64,000 nucleotides of DNA from contig NZ_JAKREV010000006.1 of the NCBI RefSeq assembly GCF_022664465.1, forward strand, positions 62,001 through 126,000. The letters are read 5' to 3'. The first letter of the stretch is position 1, and the number at the start of each line of letters is the position of its first letter. Positions 43,904 to 50,456 of this stretch are shown here, one piece after another. The translations under genes were made by a program, and so were the position numbers. The DNA comes from Sphingomonas hankookensis. Lineage in GTDB: Bacteria; Pseudomonadota; Alphaproteobacteria; Sphingomonadales; Sphingomonadaceae. The notes beneath the pieces were generated by a model. It was not told where the DNA came from and made no database searches. It saw only the letters and a list, made by a program, of their open reading frames with translations.

Positions 43904-44811
43904 GCGTTACCCAGATTGGCGAGGATGGAATAGGCGAGCCGTGCGGACTCGGGCGTCGGGCGATAGAGCGAGGCCATCTGCGCCGGATTGGCGGTCGCAT
44001 CGCCACCGCGGCTGCGCACGACGTTGAGGTTGGCGAGCGTCGTGGTCAGCCACGCCTCGTCGCCGCCCTGCGCCTCGGTGCCCATGATGACGTCGCCGCC
44101 AAAGCCGTTGAGCATCACGGCGGGCTGCTGCATCCGGTTGACCGGAAAGCCGCCCAACGCATCGCCCATGTCGGCGCCGCTGCCGCCGCCGGCCTTCGCC
44201 CCGCGGTCCAGCTTGGTCGCCATCCTGTCGTAGATTTCGGCGAGCGAGCGCGGCTGGCCGCCGGCGCCGTAGAAGATCGACCGGTTCGCGCGGGCGGCGG
44301 CGGGGAACATGCTTGCGGCCGAACGGTCGGGATTGCTCTGCATCGTCGTCAGGAACTGGCGCGCACCGCCCAGCCCCAGGAAATGCGCCATATACAGGTC
44401 GGTACCGGTCGCGCTGCGGCCGAGTGCGCCTTCCAGCGCCGCCTTGTTGTCGGCGGCATGTTCGGCGGCCATCAGCGACGATGCCTGCGGGTCGTTGCGC
44501 AGCTGCAGGATCGCATGGCGGGTCGCGCCGTCGGCGACGTAATAGCGGCCGTTGCTGCCCTGTCGGATGCTGTCGGCAGCCCATTGCATGCCGTGTTCGG
44601 CGCCGTGCGCCTTCACCACGCCCAGCCAGCTCTGTTCGACGAACTGGTAGAGGCCGGTCGCGGAGGAGGTGCCCGCACGCGCGTTGGTCTGCAGGCCGCT
44701 TTCGACCTGTGCCTGTCCCAGCAGATAATTGAAATCGACGCCGGTCCTCGCGCTCGCCTTCGCGATCGCGCTGTGGACATAGGATCGGGCTTCTACCGGA
44801 ACGACGCTCAT
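43900..44811 (-). CDS. Flagellar lytic transglycosylase (SltF-like role)
   Basis: 303 aa with an SLT catalytic core at the N-terminus: FNYLLGQAQVESGLQTNARAG (E37 catalytic), SSATGLYQFVEQSWLGVVK. No clear signal peptide, so it may leave through the flagellar export system or a non-classical route. The window's FlgJ lacks a muramidase domain; this enzyme in a flagellar operon probably opens the cell wall for the rod, as SltF does in Rhodobacter. First gene of the unit with flhA and fliA. Confidence 0.82.
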   Translation of the reverse strand: MSVVPVEARSYVHSAIAKASARTGVDFNYLLGQAQVESGLQTNARAGTSSATGLYQFVEQSWLGVVKAHGAEHGMQWAADSIRQGSNGRYYVADGATRHAILQLRNDPQASSLMAAEHAADNKAALEGALGRSATGTDLYMAHFLGLGGARQFLTTMQSNPDRSAASMFPAAARANRSIFYGAGGQPRSLAEIYDRMATKLDRGAKAGGGSGADMGDALGGFPVNRMQQPAVMLNGFGGDVIMGTEAQGGDEAWLTTTLANLNVVRSRGGDATANPAQMASLYRPTPESARLAYSILANLGNA

Positions 44812-44849
44812 CGGGCTGTACTTCGCTTCCCCTGTTCAGGAAGCATCAC

Positions 44850-44865
44850 AGCAAGGCGCGTGCCA
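44850..44865 (-). promoter_or_regulatory. Sigma-54 promoter of the transglycosylase-flhA-fliA operon
   Basis: TGGCACG-N4-TTGCT on the minus strand, a full match to the -24/-12 consensus. The predicted start is about 28 bases before the ATG at 44811. A palindrome-like GCGGCAAGGCCTGGCCGG lies 55-72 bases upstream (44920-44937), inside flgN. Confidence 0.8.
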
Positions 44866-44882
44866 GTTTGGTATCCGGCTGC

Positions 44883-45224
44883 TTACCGATATGCCGCCGC
44901 GGCCATACGCTGCGGCGTGGCGGCAAGGCCTGGCCGGTAGGCCGGCAATCCGCCGCCGCCCGCCAGCTGGTCGATCCGTCGGCGGACATTCGCCGCCATC
45001 AGGTTGACGTAGATGCGTGCCGTCTCGTTCAGCCGCTGCGCCTCGCGCGCCAGCACCTCCAGCTCGGCATCGAGCGGCAGGTCGTCGTTGGCGGCGACCG
45101 CCTCGATCCCCTGCAGCTTCATCGCCGTCGCGGTTTCCAGCGCGGCGATGTCGTTCGCCTGCAACGCCGCGATCTCGGCATGGAGGCTGTCGATCACCCG
45201 GATCAGCGCATCACGCCGGTTCAT
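44883..45224 (-). CDS. flgN: FlgN-like export chaperone for FlgK/FlgL
   Basis: 113 aa, helical: DALIRVIDSLHAEIAALQANDIAALETATAMKLQGIEAV, with the central pattern L-x-A-E-x-x-A-L-x-x-x-D common to FlgN. It keeps the hook-filament junction proteins export-ready. Directly after flgM with a 14-base overlap, the conserved flgM-flgN pair. Sequence identity in this family is low, so position supports the call. Confidence 0.78.
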   Translation of the reverse strand: MNRRDALIRVIDSLHAEIAALQANDIAALETATAMKLQGIEAVAANDDLPLDAELEVLAREAQRLNETARIYVNLMAANVRRRIDQLAGGGGLPAYRPGLAATPQRMAAAAYR

Positions 45225-45519
45225 TGCTGTTCCAATCGAGTTTCAGGGCGATCAGCCGGTCGGCGATGGTAGCGGGGGACAGGGGGAAGCGTCCTTCGGA
45301 AATCGCCTTGCGGATCGTCGCGACGCGGTCGGTATCGACCGGGGGCGACGCCGACAGCGTCTTGGCGGTGGTGCCGCCCGACAGGAGTTCGACGCCGCTC
45401 TTGGGCGCGCCGGTGTCCTGTGGGGCCTGCGTCGTGCCCGTGCGTGCCTGTCCCTCGGTCCGCGCGACACCGCGCCCACCGATCGACGAAACTAGCCTTG
45501 ATCCGACTGAATCCACCAT
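45211..45519 (-). CDS. flgM: Anti-sigma-28 factor FlgM
   Basis: 102 aa. The C-terminal VDTDRVATIRKAISEGRFPLSPATIADRLIAL is the FliA-binding FlgM motif; the N-terminal half is Gly/Ser/Thr-rich and disordered, as needed for export. FlgM holds FliA until it is secreted through the finished hook. It has its own sigma-28 promoter (45555-45579), giving feedback. Confidence 0.9.
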   Translation of the reverse strand: MVDSVGSRLVSSIGGRGVARTEGQARTGTTQAPQDTGAPKSGVELLSGGTTAKTLSASPPVDTDRVATIRKAISEGRFPLSPATIADRLIALKLDWNSNEPA

Positions 45520-45554
45520 GTCCCCGTCCTTCGCGAACTGCTGACATGAGGAGA

Positions 45555-45579
45555 AACGGTGGCCGGGCGGATTTCTTTA
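45555..45579 (-). promoter_or_regulatory. Sigma-28 (FliA) promoter of flgM-flgN
   Basis: TAAAGAAA-N11-ACCGTTTC on the minus strand; same spacing as at fliC and fliD and identical CCGTTTCTCC to fliC. Predicted start about 26 bases before the flgM ATG, leaving room for AGGAG. Confidence 0.55.
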
Positions 45580-45615
45580 GCAAAAAGTTACGGGCCATTA
45601 TTTTTTGTTCGGGGC

Positions 45616-45693
45616 GGCACTTGCCCGCTCCCCCACCCAGTCACCCATTGAGGATACCGTGTGGGTGGCCGGGTTGGGGAGCGGGCAGGTCCC
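45616..45693. repeat. Large inverted repeat between flgA and flgM
   Basis: ACTTGCCCGCTCCCC (from 45619) is mirrored by GGGGAGCGGGCAGGT (ending 45692), with inner complementary CACCC/GGGTG pieces. Can fold as a long hairpin at the end of the flgA transcript. No U-run follows on the minus strand, so a simple terminator is uncertain. Confidence 0.6.
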
Positions 45694-45724
45694 GCCCATC
45701 CGCGCGAGCGGATCAAAAACCACC

Positions 45725-46255
45725 TTAACGCCCGAAGCCGGGCAGCGCGGCACGTCCCGATTCCAGCGCCACCGCCTGGATCGGCGGCTTGGCCGGGTCG
45801 ACCTTCACCATCAACCGCCCGCCGACCGGGGCATCGCCCATCGCCACCCCGTCGCGGGTGATCGAAAAGCCCGGCGCGCCCGCCTCGACCATGATAGGAT
45901 CGCCGCGGCGGATGACCGGTTCCGCCTTGACCGGCGCCGCCGCAATCGGGGTCGGCACCGCCCGTTCGGGCACCGTGCGGGTCATGCGGCGGACCGGCAC
46001 ATAGACTTTCCATGCCGGCCCCATGCAGCTGATGACGACCGCATCCTGCCGGTCGGACAGCCAGCCGAACTGCGGCATCGCACAGCGCGCCAGCTTGAGG
46101 CGCGGGTCGACCGGCATCTGCGCGCCGCCGTCCATGCCGATGCTGGCCCCGGTGAACTGTACCACCGCCTCGTCGAGCTGGGTGGTGGACTGAAAGGTCT
46201 GCGCGGTGGCGGGGCTGGCGATCAGCAAGGCGGCGAACAGGCTGTGGCGGATCAT
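45725..46255 (-). CDS. flgA: Flagellar P-ring assembly chaperone FlgA
   Basis: 176 aa with signal peptide MIRHSLFAALLIASPATAQ (cleavage after ATAQ). The SAF-like C-terminal half includes VIRRGDPIMVEAGAPGFSITRDGVAMGDAPVGGRLMVKVD, the core FlgA motif. Acts in the periplasm to place FlgI around the rod. Start overlaps the stop of the stator-like B gene (ATGA). Confidence 0.9.
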   Translation of the reverse strand: MIRHSLFAALLIASPATAQTFQSTTQLDEAVVQFTGASIGMDGGAQMPVDPRLKLARCAMPQFGWLSDRQDAVVISCMGPAWKVYVPVRRMTRTVPERAVPTPIAAAPVKAEPVIRRGDPIMVEAGAPGFSITRDGVAMGDAPVGGRLMVKVDPAKPPIQAVALESGRAALPGFGR

Positions 46256-46800
46256 TGGTCGGCTCCGTTGGAAGCGGCAACCGGCGCTTGCCGGTCGGCA
46301 ACGGCTTGCCGGTCGCCGGCAAAGCCCAGGTCGATATGGACGCCGCGCCCGCCGATCCCCGGCGGCGCGAAGGCGACCTGCGCCGGCGTCACCGCACCTT
46401 CGCGCACCAGCAGCGCGGCGACGGCGCGCGCCCGGTCGGTGGCGAGGATCGCGGCGCTGCCGGTGGCGGGATCGACGTCACCATCGGTCCCGCCGGTCAG
46501 CGTGACGGCGATGCGGCGATCGGCCGCCGCCTCGCGCACGAAGTCGACGGTATTGGCGGTACCGCGGGGCAGGGCGGCCGAACCGGGCGCGAACCCGTCC
46601 ACCACCGCGCGCTCCAGCGTCATCGGGATCGGTTCGGCATCGAACCCGGCGCGAATGCCGGCGGTCAACGCACGGCGATCGACCGCCTGCGCGGCCTGCA
46701 GGAATACGAAGAACCCGACCAGCAGCAGCGAGATATCAGCCAGCGTGGTGAGCCAGAGCGGCCTGCCGGGCGCGGTGTCGAAACGGGTCATTCTCATCAT
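46252..46800 (-). CDS. MotB/OmpA-like stator partner (182 aa)
   Basis: One N-terminal TM helix with a membrane Asp: LADISLLLVGFFVFLQA (D22), as in MotB and ExbD/TolR proton channels. It is followed by an OmpA-like periplasmic part (AVTLTGGTDGDVDP..., ATDRARAVAALLVREGAVTPAQVAF). Smaller than canonical MotB, and the usual peptidoglycan-contact NxxLSxxRA element is degenerate (ILATDRARAVAALL). Overlaps the MotA-like gene and flgA by 3-4 bases. The C-terminus repeats DRQAxA, encoded by palindromic DNA. Second stator-like pair besides motA/motB at 56625. Confidence 0.75.
   Translation of the reverse strand: MMRMTRFDTAPGRPLWLTTLADISLLLVGFFVFLQAAQAVDRRALTAGIRAGFDAEPIPMTLERAVVDGFAPGSAALPRGTANTVDFVREAAADRRIAVTLTGGTDGDVDPATGSAAILATDRARAVAALLVREGAVTPAQVAFAPPGIGGRGVHIDLGFAGDRQAVADRQAPVAASNGADQ
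46274..46322. repeat. Cluster of GGCAAGC/GCTTGCC inverted repeats at the end of the stator-like B gene
   Basis: Contains TTGCCGGTCGCCGGCAA (46306-46322) and two further GGCAAC...GCTTGCCGG arrays, like the palindromes at 47487-47537. It is part of a coding sequence but lies 20-70 bases upstream of flgA. Confidence 0.6.
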
Positions 46801-47450
46801 TCTGCGGCCTCGCGAAGATGCGGGCGCTCGCGTTTGGCGAGCGCGACGAGGGGTGCCTCCAGACGGGCACGTTCGAATGCTTCGGCGCGCGCCAGCCGGC
46901 GCAACCGCCCGGCGATGGGCATGCCGACCAGTGCGGCCAGCAGCGCGCCGTACAGCGTGGACAGCAGCGCGATCGCCATCGCCTGTCCGATCGCGGCGGG
47001 GTCGGTCATCGCCATGAACATCCGCACCAGCCCGACCAGCGTGCCGATCATGCCCAGCAGCGGCGCCAGTTCGGCGATCGCCCCCCACATGTCGGCGGCG
47101 GCAAGGTGCCGTTCGGCCCGCGCCTCGTTGCGGTGGCGCAGCCGCGTGCCGACCGCATCGGGTCCGGCGCCGTCGACGATGCCGGCGATCGCGTCGGCGA
47201 TATCGGGATCGGCGATCCGCGACCGGTCGAGCGTCATCACGCCGTGCCGCTTGGCGATCCGGTCGAGCTTGCCGATCTGGTCCAGCGCATCCTCGGCGGA
47301 AAACGGCCGGCGCCCAAGCGTGGCGAGCGCGCGCAGCGCGCGGCCGAGGTCGGCGGGCGGGGTACGGATCAACAGCGCGAGCGCGGTGCCGCCGACCACG
47401 AAGGCGGCGGCGACCGGATCGGCATAGGGGGCGAGCACGGGCGGCATCAT
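46797..47450 (-). CDS. MotA/ExbB-like stator partner (217 aa)
   Basis: TM segment at PVAAAFVVGGTALALLI, then a cytosolic region and the MotA/ExbB pair of TM helices: AIAELAPLLGMIGTLVGLVRMFMAM and GQAMAIALLSTLYGALLAALVG. The pattern APLLGMIGTLVGL is the proton-channel core shared by MotA, ExbB and TolQ. Starts at 47450 or 47447; the sigma-54 promoter predicts a transcript start at 47451, so the mRNA may be almost leaderless, or a downstream GTG (47438) is used. Forms a unit with the MotB-like gene and flgA. Confidence 0.75.
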   Translation of the reverse strand: MMPPVLAPYADPVAAAFVVGGTALALLIRTPPADLGRALRALATLGRRPFSAEDALDQIGKLDRIAKRHGVMTLDRSRIADPDIADAIAGIVDGAGPDAVGTRLRHRNEARAERHLAAADMWGAIAELAPLLGMIGTLVGLVRMFMAMTDPAAIGQAMAIALLSTLYGALLAALVGMPIAGRLRRLARAEAFERARLEAPLVALAKRERPHLREAAE

Positions 47451-47461
47451 GCCCGCTTCTC

Positions 47462-47477
47462 TGCAAGGGCGATGCCA
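47462..47477 (-). promoter_or_regulatory. Sigma-54 promoter of the stator-like pair and flgA
   Basis: TGGCATC-N4-TTGCA on the minus strand. Predicted start 1-4 bases from the ATGs at 47450/47447. Shares its upstream palindromes with the divergent flgB promoter. Confidence 0.7.
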
Positions 47478-47486
47478 GTTTTCGTG

Positions 47487-47537
47487 CCGGCAAGCGCTTG
47501 CCGGTCGCGGTTGCCGCTTGCCGGTCGATGGCGGCAA
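47487..47537. promoter_or_regulatory. Palindromic activator sites between two divergent sigma-54 promoters
   Basis: A perfect 18-base palindrome CCGGCAAGCGCTTGCCGG (47487-47504) and an inverted repeat TTGCCGC...GCGGCAA (47511-47537, with an inner GCTTGCCGG copy). Placed 41-91 bases upstream of the flgB promoter and 10-60 upstream of the stator-like promoter, as expected for enhancer sites of the FlbD-like activator. Confidence 0.6.
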
Positions 47538-47577
47538 TCGGCGCGATTTTCCGATTTCTGGCCGGTTTCGGCGAAAC

Positions 47578-47593
47578 TGGCACGCCCTTTGCT
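47578..47593 (+). promoter_or_regulatory. Sigma-54 promoter of flgBCDE
   Basis: TGGCACG-N4-TTGCT, full consensus; predicted start near 47604, 38 bases before the flgB ATG. Confidence 0.82.
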
Positions 47594-47641
47594 GTGATCC
47601 CGTGTGATGCGCATCCGGCGCGTCGACTTGGGGTTCGTCCG

Positions 47642-47992
47642 ATGGCCGACAACGCTCTCTTCGGGATACATGGTGCCGCGCTGCAGGTGCGTGCGCAGCG
47701 CATGGGGATGCTGGCGTCGAACATCGCCAACGCGTCCACCCCCGGATTCAAGGCGAAGGACGTCGACTTCCGCGCGGCGCTGGCAGGGGCCGAGCAGGGC
47801 GGCAACGTCGACCGCTCGATCGACGGCAACACGCTCTATCGCCGGCCGCTGCAACCCTCGCTCGACGGCAACACCGTCGAACTGGTCACCGAACAGACCG
47901 CCTTTGCCGAGAATGCGGTCGCGTATCAGACGACGCTCGCGTTCCTCAACGGGCGTATCTCCACCATCACCCGCGCGCTGAAGGGGGAATAA
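47642..47992 (+). CDS. flgB: Flagellar proximal rod protein FlgB
   Basis: 116 aa. LFGIHGAALQVRAQRMGMLASNIANASTPGFKAKDVDF is the conserved rod N-terminus, and a C-terminal helix YQTTLAFLNGRISTITRALKGE follows. No signal peptide, exported through the flagellar channel. ATG at 47642 is set by the conserved start; the upstream in-frame part includes the promoter. First gene behind the sigma-54 promoter. Confidence 0.93.
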   Translation: MADNALFGIHGAALQVRAQRMGMLASNIANASTPGFKAKDVDFRAALAGAEQGGNVDRSIDGNTLYRRPLQPSLDGNTVELVTEQTAFAENAVAYQTTLAFLNGRISTITRALKGE

Positions 47993-47996
47993 GCCC

Positions 47997-48404
47997 ATGC
48001 CCGCACCCATGAGCATCTTCGAGGTATCGGGCCGCGCCATGTCGGCGCAGCTGATCCGGATGAACACCACCGCGTCGAACCTTGCCAATGCCGGCGCGGT
48101 GTCGACGACCGAGGCCGGCGCCTATCGCACGATGAAGCCGGTGTTCCGCACCAGCTTCGATGCCGCCAGCGGCCTGGCGACGGTCGATGCGGCACAGGTG
48201 GTGACCGCCGGCGAAGCGCCGTCGAAGCGCCACGACCCCGGCAACCCGCTGGCCGATGCCGAGGGCAATGTGTGGGAAGCCGCCGTCGACGAACCGCGCG
48301 AGCTGGTCGACATGCTCGATGCCGCCCGCACCTATCAGAACAATGTCGAAGTGATGTCGACCGCCAAGTCGCTCATCACCGAAACGCTCCGCCTGGGACG
48401 CTGA
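47997..48404 (+). CDS. flgC: Flagellar rod protein FlgC
   Basis: 135 aa. SIFEVSGRAMSAQLIRMNTTASNLANAGAVSTTEAGAYR at the N-terminus and VDMLDAARTYQNNVEVMSTAKSLITETLRLGR at the C-terminus are standard FlgC. Begins 4 bases after flgB. Forms the proximal rod with FlgB and FlgF. Confidence 0.94.
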   Translation: MPAPMSIFEVSGRAMSAQLIRMNTTASNLANAGAVSTTEAGAYRTMKPVFRTSFDAASGLATVDAAQVVTAGEAPSKRHDPGNPLADAEGNVWEAAVDEPRELVDMLDAARTYQNNVEVMSTAKSLITETLRLGR

Positions 48405-48406
48405 TC

Positions 48407-49075
48407 ATGGCCACTACTTCGATCCAGAATATTCCGACGGTAAAGGGTGCGAACGACGCCGCTGCCAAGGCGAAGCTCGGCCAGCGGTCGCTGGGGCAGG
48501 ACGATTTCCTGCGCCTGATGACCGCGCAGCTGCAATATCAGGACCCGTTCAACCCGACCGACAACACCCAGATGGTGGCGCAGATGGCGCAGATGTCGTC
48601 GCTGTCGGGCATTACCGAGATGAGCTCGACGCTGAAGTCGCTGGCCGCCCGGATGGGCGGGACCAGCGACGCGGTGTCGTGGATCGGCAAGGCGGTCCTG
48701 ACCCCCACCGCGACCGCGGTGGCCGATGCCAAGGGCAATGTGACCGGTGCGGTCGAACTGGACGGCGAAGCGCAGCAGGTGAAGGTCGAGATCCGCGACG
48801 CGTCGGGCAACCTTGCCCGTTCCGTCTCGCTGGGGGCCCAGCCGGCCGGCATGGTCGATTACCAGTGGGACGGAAAGACCGACGACGGCAGCGCCGCCGG
48901 GGCCGGTCCCTATACCATCAGCGTCGCCGCCACCGACCAGAACGGACAGGTCGTCAAGGCCCGCAACCTTGCCTGGGCCGGGGTGTCGTCCGTCGTTCCG
49001 AACAACGGCAAGCCGCTGCTGACGCTGTCGAGCGGCGAGCAGGTGCAAGCCGAAACCGTTCGCAAGATTGCCTGA
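48407..49075 (+). CDS. flgD: Flagellar hook cap / assembly protein FlgD
   Basis: 222 aa. SLGQDDFLRLMTAQLQYQDPFNPTDNTQMVAQMAQMSSLSGI is the FlgD N-terminal hallmark; the C-terminal part is a FLG/tudor-like hybrid with KVEIRDASGNLARSVSLGAQPAGMVDYQWDGK. ATG at 48407 starts 3 bases after flgC. It caps the hook during growth. Confidence 0.94.
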   Translation: MATTSIQNIPTVKGANDAAAKAKLGQRSLGQDDFLRLMTAQLQYQDPFNPTDNTQMVAQMAQMSSLSGITEMSSTLKSLAARMGGTSDAVSWIGKAVLTPTATAVADAKGNVTGAVELDGEAQQVKVEIRDASGNLARSVSLGAQPAGMVDYQWDGKTDDGSAAGAGPYTISVAATDQNGQVVKARNLAWAGVSSVVPNNGKPLLTLSSGEQVQAETVRKIA

Positions 49076-49115
49076 TTTCAATCTTTTCATTCGAATTATC
49101 GCAGGAGCCTAACCC

Positions 49116-50399
49116 ATGTCCTTCTACACTTCGCTCTCCGGTCTGAAGGCCTCGCAGGTCGACATGGCGTCGATCTCGCACAACCTTGCCAACGTCGGCA
49201 CCACCGGTTTCAAGAAGAGCCGTGCCGAATTCGCCGACGTGATCGCGTCGAACCTTGCCGTGGCGCCGACGCAGATGGTCGGTTCGGGTACGGTGGTGAA
49301 GGGAAATCGCCAGCAGTTCGGCGAAGGCAACCTCGTCCAGTCGTCGTCGTCCCTCGACATCGCGATCGCCGGCGACGGCTTCCTGGCGCTCAAGCAGGAC
49401 CCGACCAAGGAAGGGCTGACCTTCACCCGCAACGGTTCGCTGCGCGTCGATGCCAACCAGTTCGTCACCGATGCGCAGGGCGCGCGGTTGCAGGTCTATC
49501 CGGTCGACGGTTCGGGCAACGTCGTCGCGACGACCCGCGCGTCGCTGAGCGACCTCGTGCTCGCCAGCACCTCGGGCAAGGCCTCGGGCACCAACAACGT
49601 CGCGCTGGGCGTGAATCTCAACGCGCGGTCGGTCGTGCCGGAAACCGCGGCGTTCAGCCGGTTCGATTCGTCGAGCTACAACGAATCGATCGCCACCACC
49701 GTCTATGACGGTGCCGGCAATCCGATGACGATGACCACCTATCTGAAGCGCACCACCCCGCCGGTCGTCACCACGCCGCCTGCGGCTGAGGATCTGTCGA
49801 GCACGTGGGAAGCGTACAGCTTCGTCGGCGATCAGGAGATGAAGGTCGGCGCGACCCAGGCCGTACCGGTCACCTTCGACGCGACCGGAAAGCTGACGAC
49901 GCCGGTTGCCACGACCTTCGACTCGTTCATGCCGGCCAGCGGCGTGGCGCAGCAGCAGATCACGCTGACCATCCCGACCACTTCGGCTGCGACTACCAAG
50001 CCGTTCAAGGTCGGTACCCAGACGCAGGACGGCATCGCCGTCGGCCGGCTGCAGGGCGTGACGATCAACGAAAAGGGCATCGTCACCGCCAGCTATTCGA
50101 ACGGCGATACCAAGGCGCTGGGCCAGGTGGCGATGGTCACCTTCTCGAACTCGCCCGGCCTGCGCCAGATGGGCAACAGCAACTGGCAGGCGACCGGCCT
50201 GTCGGGCGAACCGACCTTCGCCAGCTCGGGCGAGAACGGCGCCGGCTCGCTGATGTCGGGCATGATCGAAGGGTCGAACGTCGACATCACCGAGGAACTG
50301 GTCGGCCTGATCGCCGCGCAGCGCAACTTCCAGGCGAACTCGAAGGCGCTCGACACCTCGAACCAGATCACGCGGTCGATCCTCGATCTGCGTGCTTAA
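49116..50399 (+). CDS. flgE: Flagellar hook protein FlgE
   Basis: 427 aa. FYTSLSGLKASQVDMASISHNLANVGTTGFKKSRAEF at the N-terminus and VDITEELVGLIAAQRNFQANSKALDTSNQITRSILDLRA at the C-terminus. The middle includes hook-specific D1/D2 beta domains (YNESIATTVYDGAGNPMTMTTYL). Good ribosome site GCAGGAG. Hook length is presumably set by the long FliK. Confidence 0.95.
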   Translation: MSFYTSLSGLKASQVDMASISHNLANVGTTGFKKSRAEFADVIASNLAVAPTQMVGSGTVVKGNRQQFGEGNLVQSSSSLDIAIAGDGFLALKQDPTKEGLTFTRNGSLRVDANQFVTDAQGARLQVYPVDGSGNVVATTRASLSDLVLASTSGKASGTNNVALGVNLNARSVVPETAAFSRFDSSSYNESIATTVYDGAGNPMTMTTYLKRTTPPVVTTPPAAEDLSSTWEAYSFVGDQEMKVGATQAVPVTFDATGKLTTPVATTFDSFMPASGVAQQQITLTIPTTSAATTKPFKVGTQTQDGIAVGRLQGVTINEKGIVTASYSNGDTKALGQVAMVTFSNSPGLRQMGNSNWQATGLSGEPTFASSGENGAGSLMSGMIEGSNVDITEELVGLIAAQRNFQANSKALDTSNQITRSILDLRA

Positions 50400-50409
50400 C
50401 TGCTGAAAC

Positions 50410-50425
50410 TGGCATGACCCTTGCT
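50410..50425 (+). promoter_or_regulatory. Sigma-54 promoter of flgF and following genes
   Basis: TGGCATG-N4-TTGCT in the 57-base gap after flgE; predicted start near 50436, ATG at 50457. An 8-bp inverted repeat (ATGACCCT...AGGGTCAT, 50414-50441) spans the -12 element and might also act as a weak terminator for flgE. Confidence 0.78.
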
Positions 50426-50456
50426 GTGTAGCGAGGGTCATAGTTGGGAGGTTTCG

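Noticed and set aside
41993..43933. 646-codon plus-strand open frame opposite flhA
   Set aside because: Antisense shadow caused by high GC in third positions of flhA.
45581..45597. Sigma-54 promoter before flgM
   Set aside because: TGGCCCG and TTGC are present on the minus strand but three bases too far apart; a sigma-28 element fits better.
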